Shown here: positions 55,480 through 64,000 of the stretch, in pieces
Layout: every line of letters starts with the position of its first letter
How positions within the stretch are numbered: position 1 is the first letter of the stretch
Source of the DNA: Episyrphus balteatus
Taxonomy: Eukaryota > Arthropoda > Insecta > Diptera > Syrphidae
DNA: 64,000 bases
Direction of reading: 5' to 3'
NCBI RefSeq assembly: GCF_945859705.1
Contig: NC_079134.1
Location: forward strand, 65,574,437-65,638,436
Notes under the pieces: generated by a model
The model's database searches: none
What the model was told of the DNA's origin: nothing
The model's input: the letters and a program-made list of their open reading frames with translations, nothing else
Translations under genes and position numbers: made by a program

Positions 55480-55796
55480 TATATCCTCAGATGAGACCCC
55501 TTTGTAAGAAACGTTTAATGGAATCCCAATCGATTTTCGTTTTGTATTTAAAAATGACTAAAAACATTTTGAATTACTTTTAATTTTCGATTCCATAGAG
55601 CAAATGTACTGCTTGTATGTAAATTTCTTTTTTTTTTTAATTTGCGCATTCAAGAAATTAATGTGACTTGTCATCTTTATTTAAGGTGATGTCACCTTAA
55701 TATAAGGTAAAAGTCATCTTAGCAAAAAAACCATGCAGAAATCCGCTTAAATTAAGGTGCGATCCGCTTAATGTGCTCTGTTTTCTCCGTGTAGTT

Positions 55797-56090
55797 TCGA
55801 GAAGCAAAGACAAGAACCTTCGGAGACATTCTGGTATTTCGAAATATTGGTATAAATAGTTAGCGTGGACACGGAAACGACAGTTTAAAGTGAAAGAGTA
55901 CAGTACAAAGTAAATAAAAAGTGTTGGTAAATGTTAGTAGTAAATAACGTGATTTAAAAGTGTGTTTTTTTGAGCGAATAATAAAAGTAAATTGAGTTGA
56001 AATAAATTTTGTTTTAATTTGAACGGAAAGACAAGTGGAAATAAAATAAACGAAATAAGTTTTGTTGTGAACCCGGAATAAAACATTACA
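55797..56090 (+). repeat. LTR of a gypsy-type element (5' LTR, partly preserved)
   Basis: The segment ends AACCCGGAATAAAACATTACA, directly before a primer binding site. It includes a TATA box (TATAAATAG, 55851-55859) and AATAAA signals. Its left part (CGGAGACATTCTGGTATTTC) recurs at 59158 at the end of copy B. The left boundary is uncertain, and no matching 3' LTR lies in the window. Confidence 0.65.
55851..55859 (+). promoter_or_regulatory. TATA box in LTR
   Basis: TATAAATAG lies about 235 bp upstream of the primer binding site, in the expected position for the U3 promoter of an LTR element. Confidence 0.5.
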
Positions 56091-56091
56091 T

Positions 56092-56108
56092 TGGTGTCAG
56101 AAGTGGGA
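56092..56108 (+). promoter_or_regulatory. Primer binding site (tRNA-Leu type)
   Basis: TGGTGTCAGAAGTGGGA directly follows the LTR end (TTACA T). It is complementary to the 3' end of tRNA-Leu (CCCACTTCTGACACCA), so reverse transcription would be primed by tRNA-Leu. Confidence 0.85.
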
Positions 56109-56198
56109 TAAAATTATTTATTTGTTCAAAAGGAAAAAGCAAAGTGATTTTGTTAAAAATTTTGAAATAATTAAAAGTGCTCGTGCAGAATAATTAAA

Positions 56199-56550
56199 AT
56201 GGGTAAAACATTAAATGAATTAAGTTTGACTGAGCTTAAGGCGGAGTTAAAAAAGGGAGGTCTTCCTACTGCTGGATCTCATTATTCGTCAACAAGATTA
56301 TTTAACTCAGAATAACGTAAGTTTGGATACATTTCAATTCGAAATTGAAACGGCAGAAGAACATGTAAGTACTAGTTCCGATATGTCGTCCATAATGGCT
56401 GTTCTCCTTGAAGAACAGAAAGAACAATTGGAGAAACAACGTACCGAGCAAAAGAGTGAACAACAGAATCTTCTCGAAAAAATGGAGAAATATCTAGAAA
56501 AAGAACATTCTAGAACAACAGAACAATCTTTAAGAGGGAAAGCTTGGTGA
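56199..56550 (+). pseudogene. LTR-element Gag N-terminus (SAP-like plus coiled coil)
   Basis: An ATG at 56199 opens MGKTLNELSLTELKAELKKG, resembling the SAP-like helix pair at the start of some insect and crustacean gypsy Gags, and stops at 56315. The next frame (56323-56547) gives DTFQFEIETAEEHVS and then a Glu/Gln/Lys-rich coiled coil (LEEQKEQLEKQ, LLEKMEKYLEKE). The two frames are one broken gag. Sequence is lost after 56550, where copy B starts. Confidence 0.75.
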
Positions 56551-56583
56551 TTTCGTAAAACTTCATTATGTAAGGATAAAATG

Positions 56584-57482
56584 TGGGTTGGGTTCGATAT
56601 CCCGCTTTTTATATTCACGTTTTTTTAAATCCCGCTTTTAAAATCCCGTTTTTCATAATCCTGCTCTTTATAATCCCTCTTTTTAAAATCACGGTTATGC
56701 AATCAAAACTAGTTGTTTTGTTTTAAAAATCGCGCGATTTTTTAAAATAAAACAACTAGTTTTGATTGCAAAATCGGGATAGTAAAAAAATAAAAAATTA
56801 AAAAATTTGATATTTTTCTGAACGCATTTAATTAAAACCTTTAACAAAAAATATAATATATAAAAAAAAAATATGAAAAAGTAAGGAATGTTATATGAAA
56901 GAGAATTCAATTAGCAAACTAATATTTACTTTAAAAAGAACAAAAGAACAATCAAATCGTGATAATCCCATAGATTTATAATAACATAAAATGATCACAA
57001 TACCAATAAATTAAGTACACACTACACAATCAAAAGAAATTTCATTTAAATATATTTCAACTTATATTTGGATGCATTTCAATAATTTTGATATTTAAAT
57101 AAAAAATATTTCTTTTACTTGTGAACTTAATTTAAGGTTTTAATCATTTTATGTTTTTATAAAAGAAATACCGTTTTCATGATGTATTGAAGGTACACAT
57201 TCTGTAGGCTTTACGACTCAAAAAATCAGTTTTACTAATTTTTTGTCTATTTATCACGATTTTTTAAATTTATGAATTAAGCATGTATTTTGTAAGAAAC
57301 GGGATTTTCGGGATTTGACGGGATATAAAAATACGGGATTATAATTGATCGGGATTTTAAATAAGCGGGATTTCAGAAGACGGGATTTCAAAAATCAGTA
57401 TTTTAGAAAACGGGATTTTAAAACTTTTTTTTCGGGATTTTCGAAAAACGGGATTTTAAAAGCGGGATTCCGATACGCTCCT
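56584..57482. mobile_element. Rhythmic CGGGATTT element, 899 bp, 8-bp TSD
   Basis: It is flanked by ATAAAATG (56576-56583, 57483-57490); copy A shows the site unoccupied at 51102-51109. The left part repeats AAATCCCG-type units about every 13-17 bp (TATCCCGCTTTT, AAATCCCGCTTTT, AAATCCCGTTTTT, AATCCTGCTC, AATCCCTC). The right part has the inverse CGGGATTTT-type units about twelve times (57300-57475). Between them is a hairpin (CAAAACTAGTTGTTTTGTTT, 56705-56773). No transposase frame is visible. Confidence 0.8.
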
Positions 57483-57749
57483 ATAAAATGCATTCAAATT
57501 AAAAAAGTTTTAAAAAAATAAAAATTATTTCTTTCTTTTCTTCATTTTTTTCTCCTCACTAAATTGTTAAAGGTAAAAAATGTATATAGCTCAAAACGAA
57601 TGTGTGATTTTCTAACTGAATCTGCGCACAACTCGGCTGAAATATATTTGAGCTCGGCTAAACTTTTGAGATAGTTTTGTATGGAAGAGTATGGGAAGAG
57701 TTTTATGAAATCAAAATATACCATGAAGGATTTGCATGAAGTAATAGCC

Positions 57750-58119
57750 CCCTTAGAAGTAAAAAAAAATAGAAACAACTGCGATGTTTTTTCATTTCAA
57801 AGAGATGAGAAATTTTTGTCTTGTCACACACAAAATTGCAAAAAAAAATTACTCTTATTATGTTCCATCACTCCAGAAAAAGGGGTAAAAAATTAGAGTA
57901 CTCCTTACTAGAGTGTAGGAAAACGACATTATGTAGGAATTATTTGTAGCTCAGCAATAGGTCTATAGTTTTCGACGGAGCTTTTAGATCCTGCTTCATT
58001 GAGTGGAGTGATTATGAAAAACTTCCACGTATTTAAAAATATTCCTTGGCTTAAGGATAGGTTAAAAATGTAGCAAAGTGGACCTGCAAGGTTGTATCTA
58101 CACTCCTTTAAGAAAATAA
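57750..58119 (-). pseudogene. Non-LTR ORF2 fragment in copy B
   Basis: The minus-strand frame reads IFLKECRYNLAGPLCYIFNL and SLSQGIFLNTWKFFIITPL, followed by SKSSVENYRPIA, which are RT motifs 0-2 of a CR1/Jockey-like element. It then runs into unrelated sequence (AELQIIPT). The upstream portion continues at 58620-58790 after the inserted AGAACAG element. Confidence 0.75.
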
Positions 58120-58612
58120 GTCTGCTCAGCGAGGATTTTTCTAGATCAGAACAGGACAGCACAGCACAGTTTCGTGAGAAACGTCAGATCAAGTTAGAAC
58201 AGTCATTTGAACGTCAGATGTCAAAATAAAAAAAAAAAAAAACAAATTGTAAATTATATGAATTTTTTTGCTTATCGGTTCTCGTTAGTTTTATCTATTT
58301 TTTGAGTTTTTACTGCGGAAAATATAATTAAAAATTGTTTTTAGTTAGAAAAACCACGAGCACTCGAGAAATATTCGCACAATTAAATCAACACAAAAAC
58401 AAAAAATGACAGCTTTGCTTTTGACACTACTCACGCATCTGTTCTAACCTGATCTGACTCAAAAGCAAGAACAGAAAATCCTCTTCTAAACTGTTCTAGT
58501 TTTGTCAATGAACAGGAAACTAGAACAGTTCAGCACAGAAAAAATCTCAATGAACAGCAAAAAGCTGTACTTTTCTGCCTAGAACAGTCCAGAACAGCGT
58601 CAGTGAACAGAC
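58120..58612 (+). mobile_element. AGAACAG element, copy 1
   Basis: It begins GTCTGCTCAGCGAGGATTTT and ends CAGCGTCAGTGAACAGAC, so GTCTG(T/C)TCA is inverted at the ends. AGAACAG/CTGTTCT occurs more than ten times, mostly near the termini. ATAA follows the right end and precedes the left end. Copy A has no insert at this position (54208-54220). A near-identical inverted copy is at 60846-61334. Confidence 0.85.
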
Positions 58613-59131
58613 ATAATGTTTGGGAAATTATCAGGTGCTACTGAGTAATTATTATTTATCAAGGGAAGATAAAGACGATAGCACATCATCAACAGATAAA
58701 TTTAGAGCATCCATGTCATTGAAAGAGTGACAAAGCGCCATTCCAATGCTATTTAAATTTAAACTTATAAAGTTTGATTGAAAAAATGAGGCAAAATTAT
58801 CACAAATTGTATCTATATCTATATCCTCAGATGAGACCCCTTTGTAAGAAACGTTTAATGGAATCCCAATCGATTTTCGTTTTGTATTTAAAAATGACTA
58901 AAAACATTTTGAATTACCTACTTTTAATTTTCGATTCCAGAGAGCAAATGTACTGCTTGTATGTAAATTTCTTTTTTTTAATTTGCGCATTCAAGAAATT
59001 AATGTGACTTGTCACCTTTATTTAAGGTGATGTCACCTTAATATAAGGTAAAAGTCATCTTAGCAAAAAAACCATGCAGAAACCCGCTTAAATTAAGGTG
59101 CGATCCGCTTAATTCTATGTGTTTTCTCCGT
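58613..59131 (-). pseudogene. Upstream part of the non-LTR fragment in copy B
   Basis: The minus-strand sequence near 58640-58810 contains NSIGMALCHSFNDMDALNLS and VDDVLSSL, the counterpart of the block at 54242 in copy A. The rest, to ACACGGAGAAAAC at 59131, holds an AGGTGACATCACCTTAAT-type hairpin near 59018-59040 and no further coding similarity. Confidence 0.6.
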
Positions 59132-59185
59132 GTAGTTTGTTAGCAAAGAGAACCTTCGGAGACATTCTGGTATTTCGAAATATTG

Positions 59186-60628
59186 CACAGTGGGTACCGC
59201 GATAGGTCAGAAATAAAAAAAGTAAATGTCAGTTTTTTAAATCCAATGATTAAACAACGTTCTACAATCTCCCATCGAACCAAAACCAAAAAAAGTTTGA
59301 AGGTTACCCCTTTTTTTCATTTCTTAATAGCCATTCAAAGTCGGTATATAAAAAAATGTACAGTTTTCTTATCGCTGCAGTTATAATGTGTGAACTTGCG
59401 ATAGTGATAGCGGGTGTTAAAAAATTGTGAACAGTATTAAATTGTTATGGATATTAAACGAGAAGGTTAATACTTCCTAAAAACATAAATTATATTGTTA
59501 TATAACATTAAGGCTAATTGTAATGGGGCTCGTTAGCGAAGCAATTTTAATAATTTTTATTTAGCTTGGTTTTCATTAAATTGGAGATTTAGTTGGTTTG
59601 CCTTCGAGTGCCCTCTACAACTTTAGTTCTCAAATGAAGAATACTGTCCTACCTTTCGAAATAATAGCGCCGTTTTTCCCCTTTTATCAAGACTGAACTA
59701 GAGGGTAGGGGAAAGGTGCTCGACTGACAGTCAGGTTCCATTTCCGGCATTTACAATTTTTTTTAATTAAAAAGTGGGTCACCTCCCATACAAAGTGCGG
59801 TCAAAAATATAATGACCATTTTTTTTTAATGAAACACCTGTATTATCATTTTATATGATTTATTATTGCAAAAAAATGCATCAAGTCAGTTTTTTAAAAT
59901 TTTGTTTATTTTCAAGAAAAATAAAAAAAGGTAAAAAATTTTTTTTTTTTGAAAATATAAAAAAAAAATGGTTAATGCCGGAAATGGACCTGCCTGTCAG
60001 TCGAGCACTTTACCTTTACCCTCTAGTTCAGTCTTTTATAAAAATAATAGTGCCAAAAAGGAATTTTTTTAGTATTACGTTGTAATTTTTTTTTCTCCGT
60101 GTATCGTCATTTAAACTCGTATTACTCGAAAAGGGGAAAAAACGGCGCTATTATTTTGAAAGGTAGGACGGTATTCTTCATTTGAGAACTTAAATTGTAG
60201 AGGGCACTCGAAGGCAAACCAACTAAATCTCTAATTTAATGAAAATTGAGCTAAATAAAAATGGTTAAAATTGCTTCGCTAACGAGCCCCATTACAATTA
60301 GCCTTAATGTTATTTAACAATATAATTTATGTTTTTAGAAAGTATTAACCTTCTCGTTTAATATCCATAACAATTTAATACTGTTCACAATTTTTAACAC
60401 CCGCTATCACTATCGCAAGTTCACACCTTATAACTGCAGCGATTAAAAAGCTGTACCTTTTTTTATATACCGACTTTGAATGGCTATTAAGAAATGAAAA
60501 AAAGGGTAACCGTCAAATTTTTTTTGGTTTTGGTTCGATGGGAGATTGTAGAACGTTGTTTAATCATTGGATTTTAAAAAATTGACATTTACTTTTTTTA
60601 TTTTTGACCTATGGCGGGACCCACTGTG
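59186..60628. mobile_element. P3: palindromic element, 1.4 kb
   Basis: CACAGTGGGTACCGCGATAG on the left faces CTATGGCGGGACCCACTGTG on the right. Arms of about 590 bp match closely throughout, for example GGGGCTCGTTAGCGAAGCAA with TTGCTTCGCTAACGAGCCCC. The right arm has an extra piece of about 90 bp near 60035-60122 containing TTTTTTCTCCGTGTA. The loop is near 59770-59970. No target duplication is evident: the left flank is AAATATTG and the right flank CACTCCAT. Confidence 0.88.
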
Positions 60629-60845
60629 CACTCCATAAACAAACACAAAACTAGAGCCAAAAAAAAGGTAACCCGAAAAATGTCGTCTTATAAGCAATAG
60701 AACAAATTTGTTTTCTTTCCTCTTTTTGCATTTACTTATTACTGCTCTTGTGACCTCTCTGTTTAATACACGCTTTCTTATGGACGAAAATAGGACGATA
60801 TTCTTCGTCTTACTTTTTATTGAATTTTTATGTATCTCACATAAA
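60629..60845. other. Intronic non-coding stretch
   Basis: Short segment between P3 and the second AGAACAG element; no gene recognised. Confidence 0.4.
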
Positions 60846-61334
60846 GTCTGTTCACTGACGCTGTGCTGGACTGTTCTAGACAGAAAAGTACAGCTTTTTG
60901 CTGTTCATTGAGATTTTTTCTGTGCTGAACTGTTCTAGTTTCCTGTTCATTGACAAAACTAGAACAGTTTAGAACAGGATTTTCTGTTCTTGCTTATGAG
61001 TCAGATCAGGTTAGAACAGATGCGTGAGAAGTGTCAAAAGCAAAGCTGTAATTTTTTGTTTTTTTTATGATTTAATTGTGCGAATATTTCTCGGGTGCTC
61101 GTGGTTTTTCTAACTAAAAACAATTTTTAATTATATTTTCCGCAGTAAAAACTCAAAAAATAGATAAAACTAACTAGAACCGATAAGCAAAAAACTCATA
61201 TAGTTTACAATTTGTTTTTTTTTTTTATTTTGACAACTGACGTTTAAATGACTGTTCTAACTTGATCTGACGTTTCTCACGAAACTGTGCTGTGCTGTCC
61301 TGTTCTGATCTAGAAAAATCCTCGCTGAACAGAC
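60846..61334 (-). mobile_element. AGAACAG element, copy 2
   Basis: The reverse complement matches copy 1 (58120-58612) almost base for base: GTCTGTTCAGCGAGGATTTT at the start and GCGTCAGTGAACAGAC at the end. Flanks are ACATAAA and TTATAAT, with no clear duplication. Confidence 0.88.
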
Positions 61335-62417
61335 TTATAATTTTCGTGCGCATGTCAGTGTCTGCTTGAGGTAGGTTTCATTTTTCATAGGAAGAAAAAA
61401 ATGTAGACTTATTTGGGTAATTTGTGTGTATCGCGCAATGATCTGATGAACCAAATTATGTTGCGCAGGTTGTGGGTGAGGTAAGTTTTATTTGAAGAAA
61501 ATCAGTTAGGAAAATATAAAAGGTATGGAACAAGAAAATAAGACGCTCCTTTCCGACTTATTATCGGAATTTGTATGTATCTCTCCACTGGGCTGCTGTG
61601 TCAAAGGTTTCCACTATGATAAGAAATATGCTTGGATGTTATATTTAATGTCATAAGGTATTTTTGTTGGCAGAAAGTGTATAAAATAACTGCAAATTCC
61701 ATAAAGTAGAACAACTGCCCCAATTGAATTTAGCAAGTCCCAACTCCCAAGAAGAACGCAGTGCAATTTTGAAAATAATACAAATTTAGATGATGTAAAA
61801 ATTGTGAAAAGTTTTTAGATAGTAAGATTTAGTGTTTTGATTATGACTTTAATATCATTGTTCGACAAACAAAAAAGTCGAGAGCAAGAACTTTGCTTTG
61901 AGATTTTTTCTTAATTTGGTGCTCTGAATTCAGAAGTCACAAATTGTCATTTGCTAACCTCTAGGATTTTGAAATATAAGTTTTTATTTGCAATATTCTT
62001 TGAAAACAAATAATTTTGAAAAGAAATAAATATATTTTATACAATAAAATACGAGTATGACTTTTTGAATTCCACTTCAAAATTACCGAAAAATAACGTT
62101 TTCTACCAGTTGATATTCAAGTATTTCACAAACGTGACGGTCCAATGCAATTTTCACTTCGGGAAAGTCATTAAGAAAAATAGGTAGAAAAAAACTTCTT
62201 TTAAATTCTAATTACTAGAAGTAGACTTGACTTTTAAGAAAAAGCTTTGCACACTTTTTAATGGAAACTTTATTAAAAAAAATATAAGGCGTCTTTTTGA
62301 CAATTCGTTTGAATTGCTTAATTTCATGGCTTGAAACTCAGAAATGCATTAAAAATTTGGAATTGAATTTCTTATCTTCGACTTACCATTTGAAATCTTT
62401 CATCCCTCGCCACTGAA
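61335..62417. other. Intronic non-coding stretch
   Basis: AT-rich DNA leading to a gag fragment. Phrases such as GGTATGGAACAAGAAAATAA (61522) are close to coding in look, but no consistent frame was found. Confidence 0.4.
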
Positions 62418-62612
62418 ATGCACCCACCAACCTTTGATGGACAAATTTCTTGGCTGATGTACAAAAAACAGTTTGAGGCAGCTGTCAGAACAAATGGCTG
62501 GGATGAAGAAGACAAATGTATCACACTCATTCTTGCTCTTAGAGGTCCTGCTGCTGAGTTATTGCAAACTTTATCACCAGAAAAGAATGGTAACCTTAAC
62601 GCTATTGTTCAG
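62418..62612 (+). pseudogene. Gypsy-type Gag fragment
   Basis: The frame MHPPTFDGQISWLMYKKQFE continues as AAVRTNGWDEEDKCITLILA and LRGPAAELLQTL. This is the start of the retrotransposon Gag domain seen in insect and Daphnia gypsy elements (PPTFDG..W..YKRQFEAA, LALRG.A.DVLQT). It is cut at 62612 by the inserted non-LTR element. Family members place this domain after a SAP-like and coiled-coil N-terminus like that at 56199-56550. Confidence 0.8.
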
Positions 62613-64000
62613 GTCATTTTTTTTTTTTTTTTTTTTTATAATTAACGCGCACTAAAGGGAGTTAAATACCCTTAATATGTTCAACACAGTGCGAGCTTCA
62701 GGAAAATAGGGAGGGATTTAAAAGGAGAAACCGATGCACATTAGTTTTAAAGCTCTGGACATTAAAATGGCAGGGAAAAACAGAGGCGGGTAATATATTC
62801 CACATTCGTGTGGTGCGGCTAAAGAAAGAATCTCTGTATTTGACGGTACGTCCGAAGTTGGGCTCAAGGGTAAACTGATGAGCATTCCTAGAAGCGCGAG
62901 TATTACGGTTAAATTTTTTCAGGGGAGGAATGCAACTAGCTATTTCATCTGAACATTGTTTATAAAAATAGCGATAAAACAAGGAGAGACATGACACATT
63001 ACGTCGGTGGTCTAGGGACGCAATTGTCTCAGTTATCGATCTATCATCTATCATTTTGAAAGCACGTTTTTGTATTATGTCCAAGAAACTCAAATACGTT
63101 ATCGGAGCACCTGCCCAGATGTGACAATTGTATTCAAGTTTTGGTCGAATGTAAGCTTTATAGATTACAGCTAGATCAGAAGATGAGAAGAATTTCTTGC
63201 ATCTTCGGAGAAAACCTAAACATTTCGCAGCGTTTTTGGCGACATCGAATATGTGTTCGTTCCACAGAAGGTGGTTTGTTACACTCATACCGAGAATGGA
63301 AAGTTTCTCAGTTTCCTCGATGCAAGTGCCACTCATTGATAGTGGCATGGGTGGAAGGTTCCGTTTTAATGATAGTAAGCAGCATTGTGTTTTTGATGCA
63401 TTAAATTCTACACGATTTCTTATTCCCCATTGAACAATGCTGTCAAGGTCAGAATTTAATGAGCTTATCATATTTTGTCGTTGAAAATCCACATCCGAAG
63501 GACATGGGTGTGAATCTTCAAACGAATATGAAAAGCTGAGGGTACTATCATCTGCGAAACAATTTAATGGATTAGAAGTTTCAGAGAGCAAATCATTAAT
63601 GAAAATGAGAAAGAGAGTCGGAGACAAAACGGAGCCCTGGGGCACACCAGCGTTTATTTTGTGGGTTTCAGACTTGAAACCATCCAATACGACTTGTATT
63701 GAACGGCCCGAAAGGTTATTTCTAATCCAATGAAGAAGAGAATCATCGATACCGAATGCATGCATTTTCGATAAGAGAGCTTGATGCAAAACTCTATCAA
63801 ATGCCTTTGAAATATCAAGCGCAATAATCTTGCTTTCTCCAAAACGATGCAAAGATTTGTTCCACTGTTCGGTGAGATATACCATCAGATCACCAGTGGA
63901 CCTATTGCTACGAAAGCCGTACTGCCGGTCATTAAGAAGCTTCCGTTCTTCAAGATATTTCTTAAGCTGGAAATTAATCAGCGTTTCCATGACCTTGGAA
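62613..64000 (-). mobile_element. Non-LTR retrotransposon, second copy, cut by window end
   Basis: Its 3' end (GCGCGTTAATTAT followed by about 24 A on the minus strand) abuts the gag fragment. The sequence is nearly identical to 19115-20880. The 5' end lies outside the window, so the target duplication cannot be checked. Confidence 0.9.
62698..63990 (-). CDS. Non-LTR ORF2 reverse transcriptase, partial
   Basis: The open frame covers at least 430 residues and remains open at the window edge. It carries ALDISKAFDRVLH, GVPQGSVLSPTLFLIFIND and the catalytic FADD box. It differs from the 19190-20870 copy at a small number of residues (for example RVLH for RVWH, IRNNLSG for IINNLSG, DIIQKRAFKM for DRIQNRAIKM). 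It has the same C-terminus. Both copies look recent and descend from a common active source. Confidence 0.88.
   Translation of the reverse strand: METLINFQLKKYLEERKLLNDRQYGFRSNRSTGDLMVYLTEQWNKSLHRFGESKIIALDISKAFDRVLHQALLSKMHAFGIDDSLLHWIRNNLSGRSIQVVLDGFKSETHKINAGVPQGSVLSPTLFLIFINDLLSETSNPLNCFADDSTLSFSYSFEDSHPCPSDVDFQRQNMISSLNSDLDSIVQWGIRNRVEFNASKTQCCLLSLKRNLPPMPLSMSGTCIEETEKLSILGMSVTNHLLWNEHIFDVAKNAAKCLGFLRRCKKFFSSSDLAVIYKAYIRPKLEYNCHIWAGAPITYLSFLDIIQKRAFKMIDDRSITETIASLDHRRNVSCLSLFYRYFYKQCSDEIASCIPPLKKFNRNTRASRNAHQFTLEPNFGRTVKYRDSFFSRTTRMWNILPASVFPCHFNVQSFKTNVHRFLLLNPSLFS

Larger units (their letters stand above)
51081..55851. repeat. Composite repeat, copy A (about 1.2 kb plus two insertions)
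   Basis: The copy starts GTAAAACTTCATTATGTAAG and ends CTGGTATTTCGAAATATTG. It matches copy B (56555-59185) in the same orientation over about 1.2 kb once insertions are removed. Its insertions are a hAT (51366-53845) and a mariner-type fold-back (54412-55479). It contains part of a non-LTR RT on the minus strand and, at its right edge, the start of an LTR. Confidence 0.85.
56555..59185. repeat. Composite repeat, copy B (about 1.2 kb plus two insertions)
   Basis: Same content and orientation as copy A, from GTAAAACTTCATTATGTAAG to GGTATTTCGAAATATTG. Its insertions are different: the rhythmic element at 56584-57482 and the AGAACAG element at 58120-58612. Sites occupied in copy A are empty here, and vice versa. 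Confidence 0.85.

Noticed and set aside
56092..56108. A tRNA gene at the tRNA-Leu like sequence
   Set aside because: Only the 17 bases complementary to the tRNA 3' end are present, directly after an LTR; it is a primer binding site.
42410..64000. A third Cdk5alpha exon
   Set aside because: No sequence encoding a DQGFITPAN-like or later cyclin-fold segment was seen on the plus strand; the next exon is presumably outside.

Overview
The window looks like a stretch of an AT-rich, intron-rich insect genome, probably a fly (Diptera). The evidence is one recognisable host gene, an N/Q-rich homologue of the Cdk5 activator p35 (Drosophila Cdk5alpha), embedded in insect-type transposable elements: an errantivirus-like gypsy element with an env remnant, LOA-like and Jockey/CR1-like non-LTR elements, hAT, piggyBac-type and mariner-type elements, and many fold-back elements. 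The order Diptera is inferred from the p35 N-terminus, a 69-bp candidate intron and the element types; the species cannot be told. No bacterial operon, tRNA, rRNA or CRISPR array was seen.

Host gene. Exon 1 of Cdk5alpha is at 11392-12309 (+) and carries the start codon, a myristoylation-type N-terminus and the basic p35 motif. Exon 2 is at 42272-42409 (+) and encodes the start of the Cdk5-binding cyclin-like domain. Both splice junctions are phase 0 with GT/AG borders. Intron 1 is about 30 kb, and the next intron runs beyond the window end (over 21.5 kb). Nearly everything else on the right three quarters of the window is therefore intronic transposon DNA. A possible two-exon gene fragment (38221-38574, +) and one exon-like block on the opposite strand (39725-39866) also lie in intron 1.

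Layout. 1-11.4 kb (upstream of the gene): a small hairpin MITE, copies of a GACAGACGGAC repeat, a decayed non-LTR element (2.2-5.3 kb) split by a hAT remnant, a 2.3-kb fold-back element split by a piggyBac-type element, and a TA-flanked element. 12.3-42.3 kb (intron 1): a 10.2-kb gypsy provirus (14426-24617, minus strand) with LTRs, PBS, PPT and broken gag, pol and env, interrupted by a non-LTR element; then TTAA-flanked MITEs, AACTTGAG and TATTAAA fold-backs, and a LOA-like element lacking its RT (30.6-33.7 kb). 42.4-64 kb (intron 2): a hAT (42749-45073), a nest of palindromes (45.9-50.3 kb), a tandemly duplicated 1.2-kb composite repeat (51.1-59.2 kb) whose two copies carry different insertions, an LTR-element 5' fragment with a tRNA-Leu type PBS, another 1.4-kb palindrome, a gag fragment, and a second copy of the non-LTR element truncated by the window end.

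The most unusual signals are structural: exactly concentric palindromes at 47248-49161, near-perfect 1.2-kb arms at 46012-47236, two elements built from about 14-bp rhythmic repeats, a six-unit tandem array in the gypsy leader, and paralogous filled/empty sites that document three transposon insertions inside the window. All coordinates of repeat arms were read by eye and may be off by several bases.
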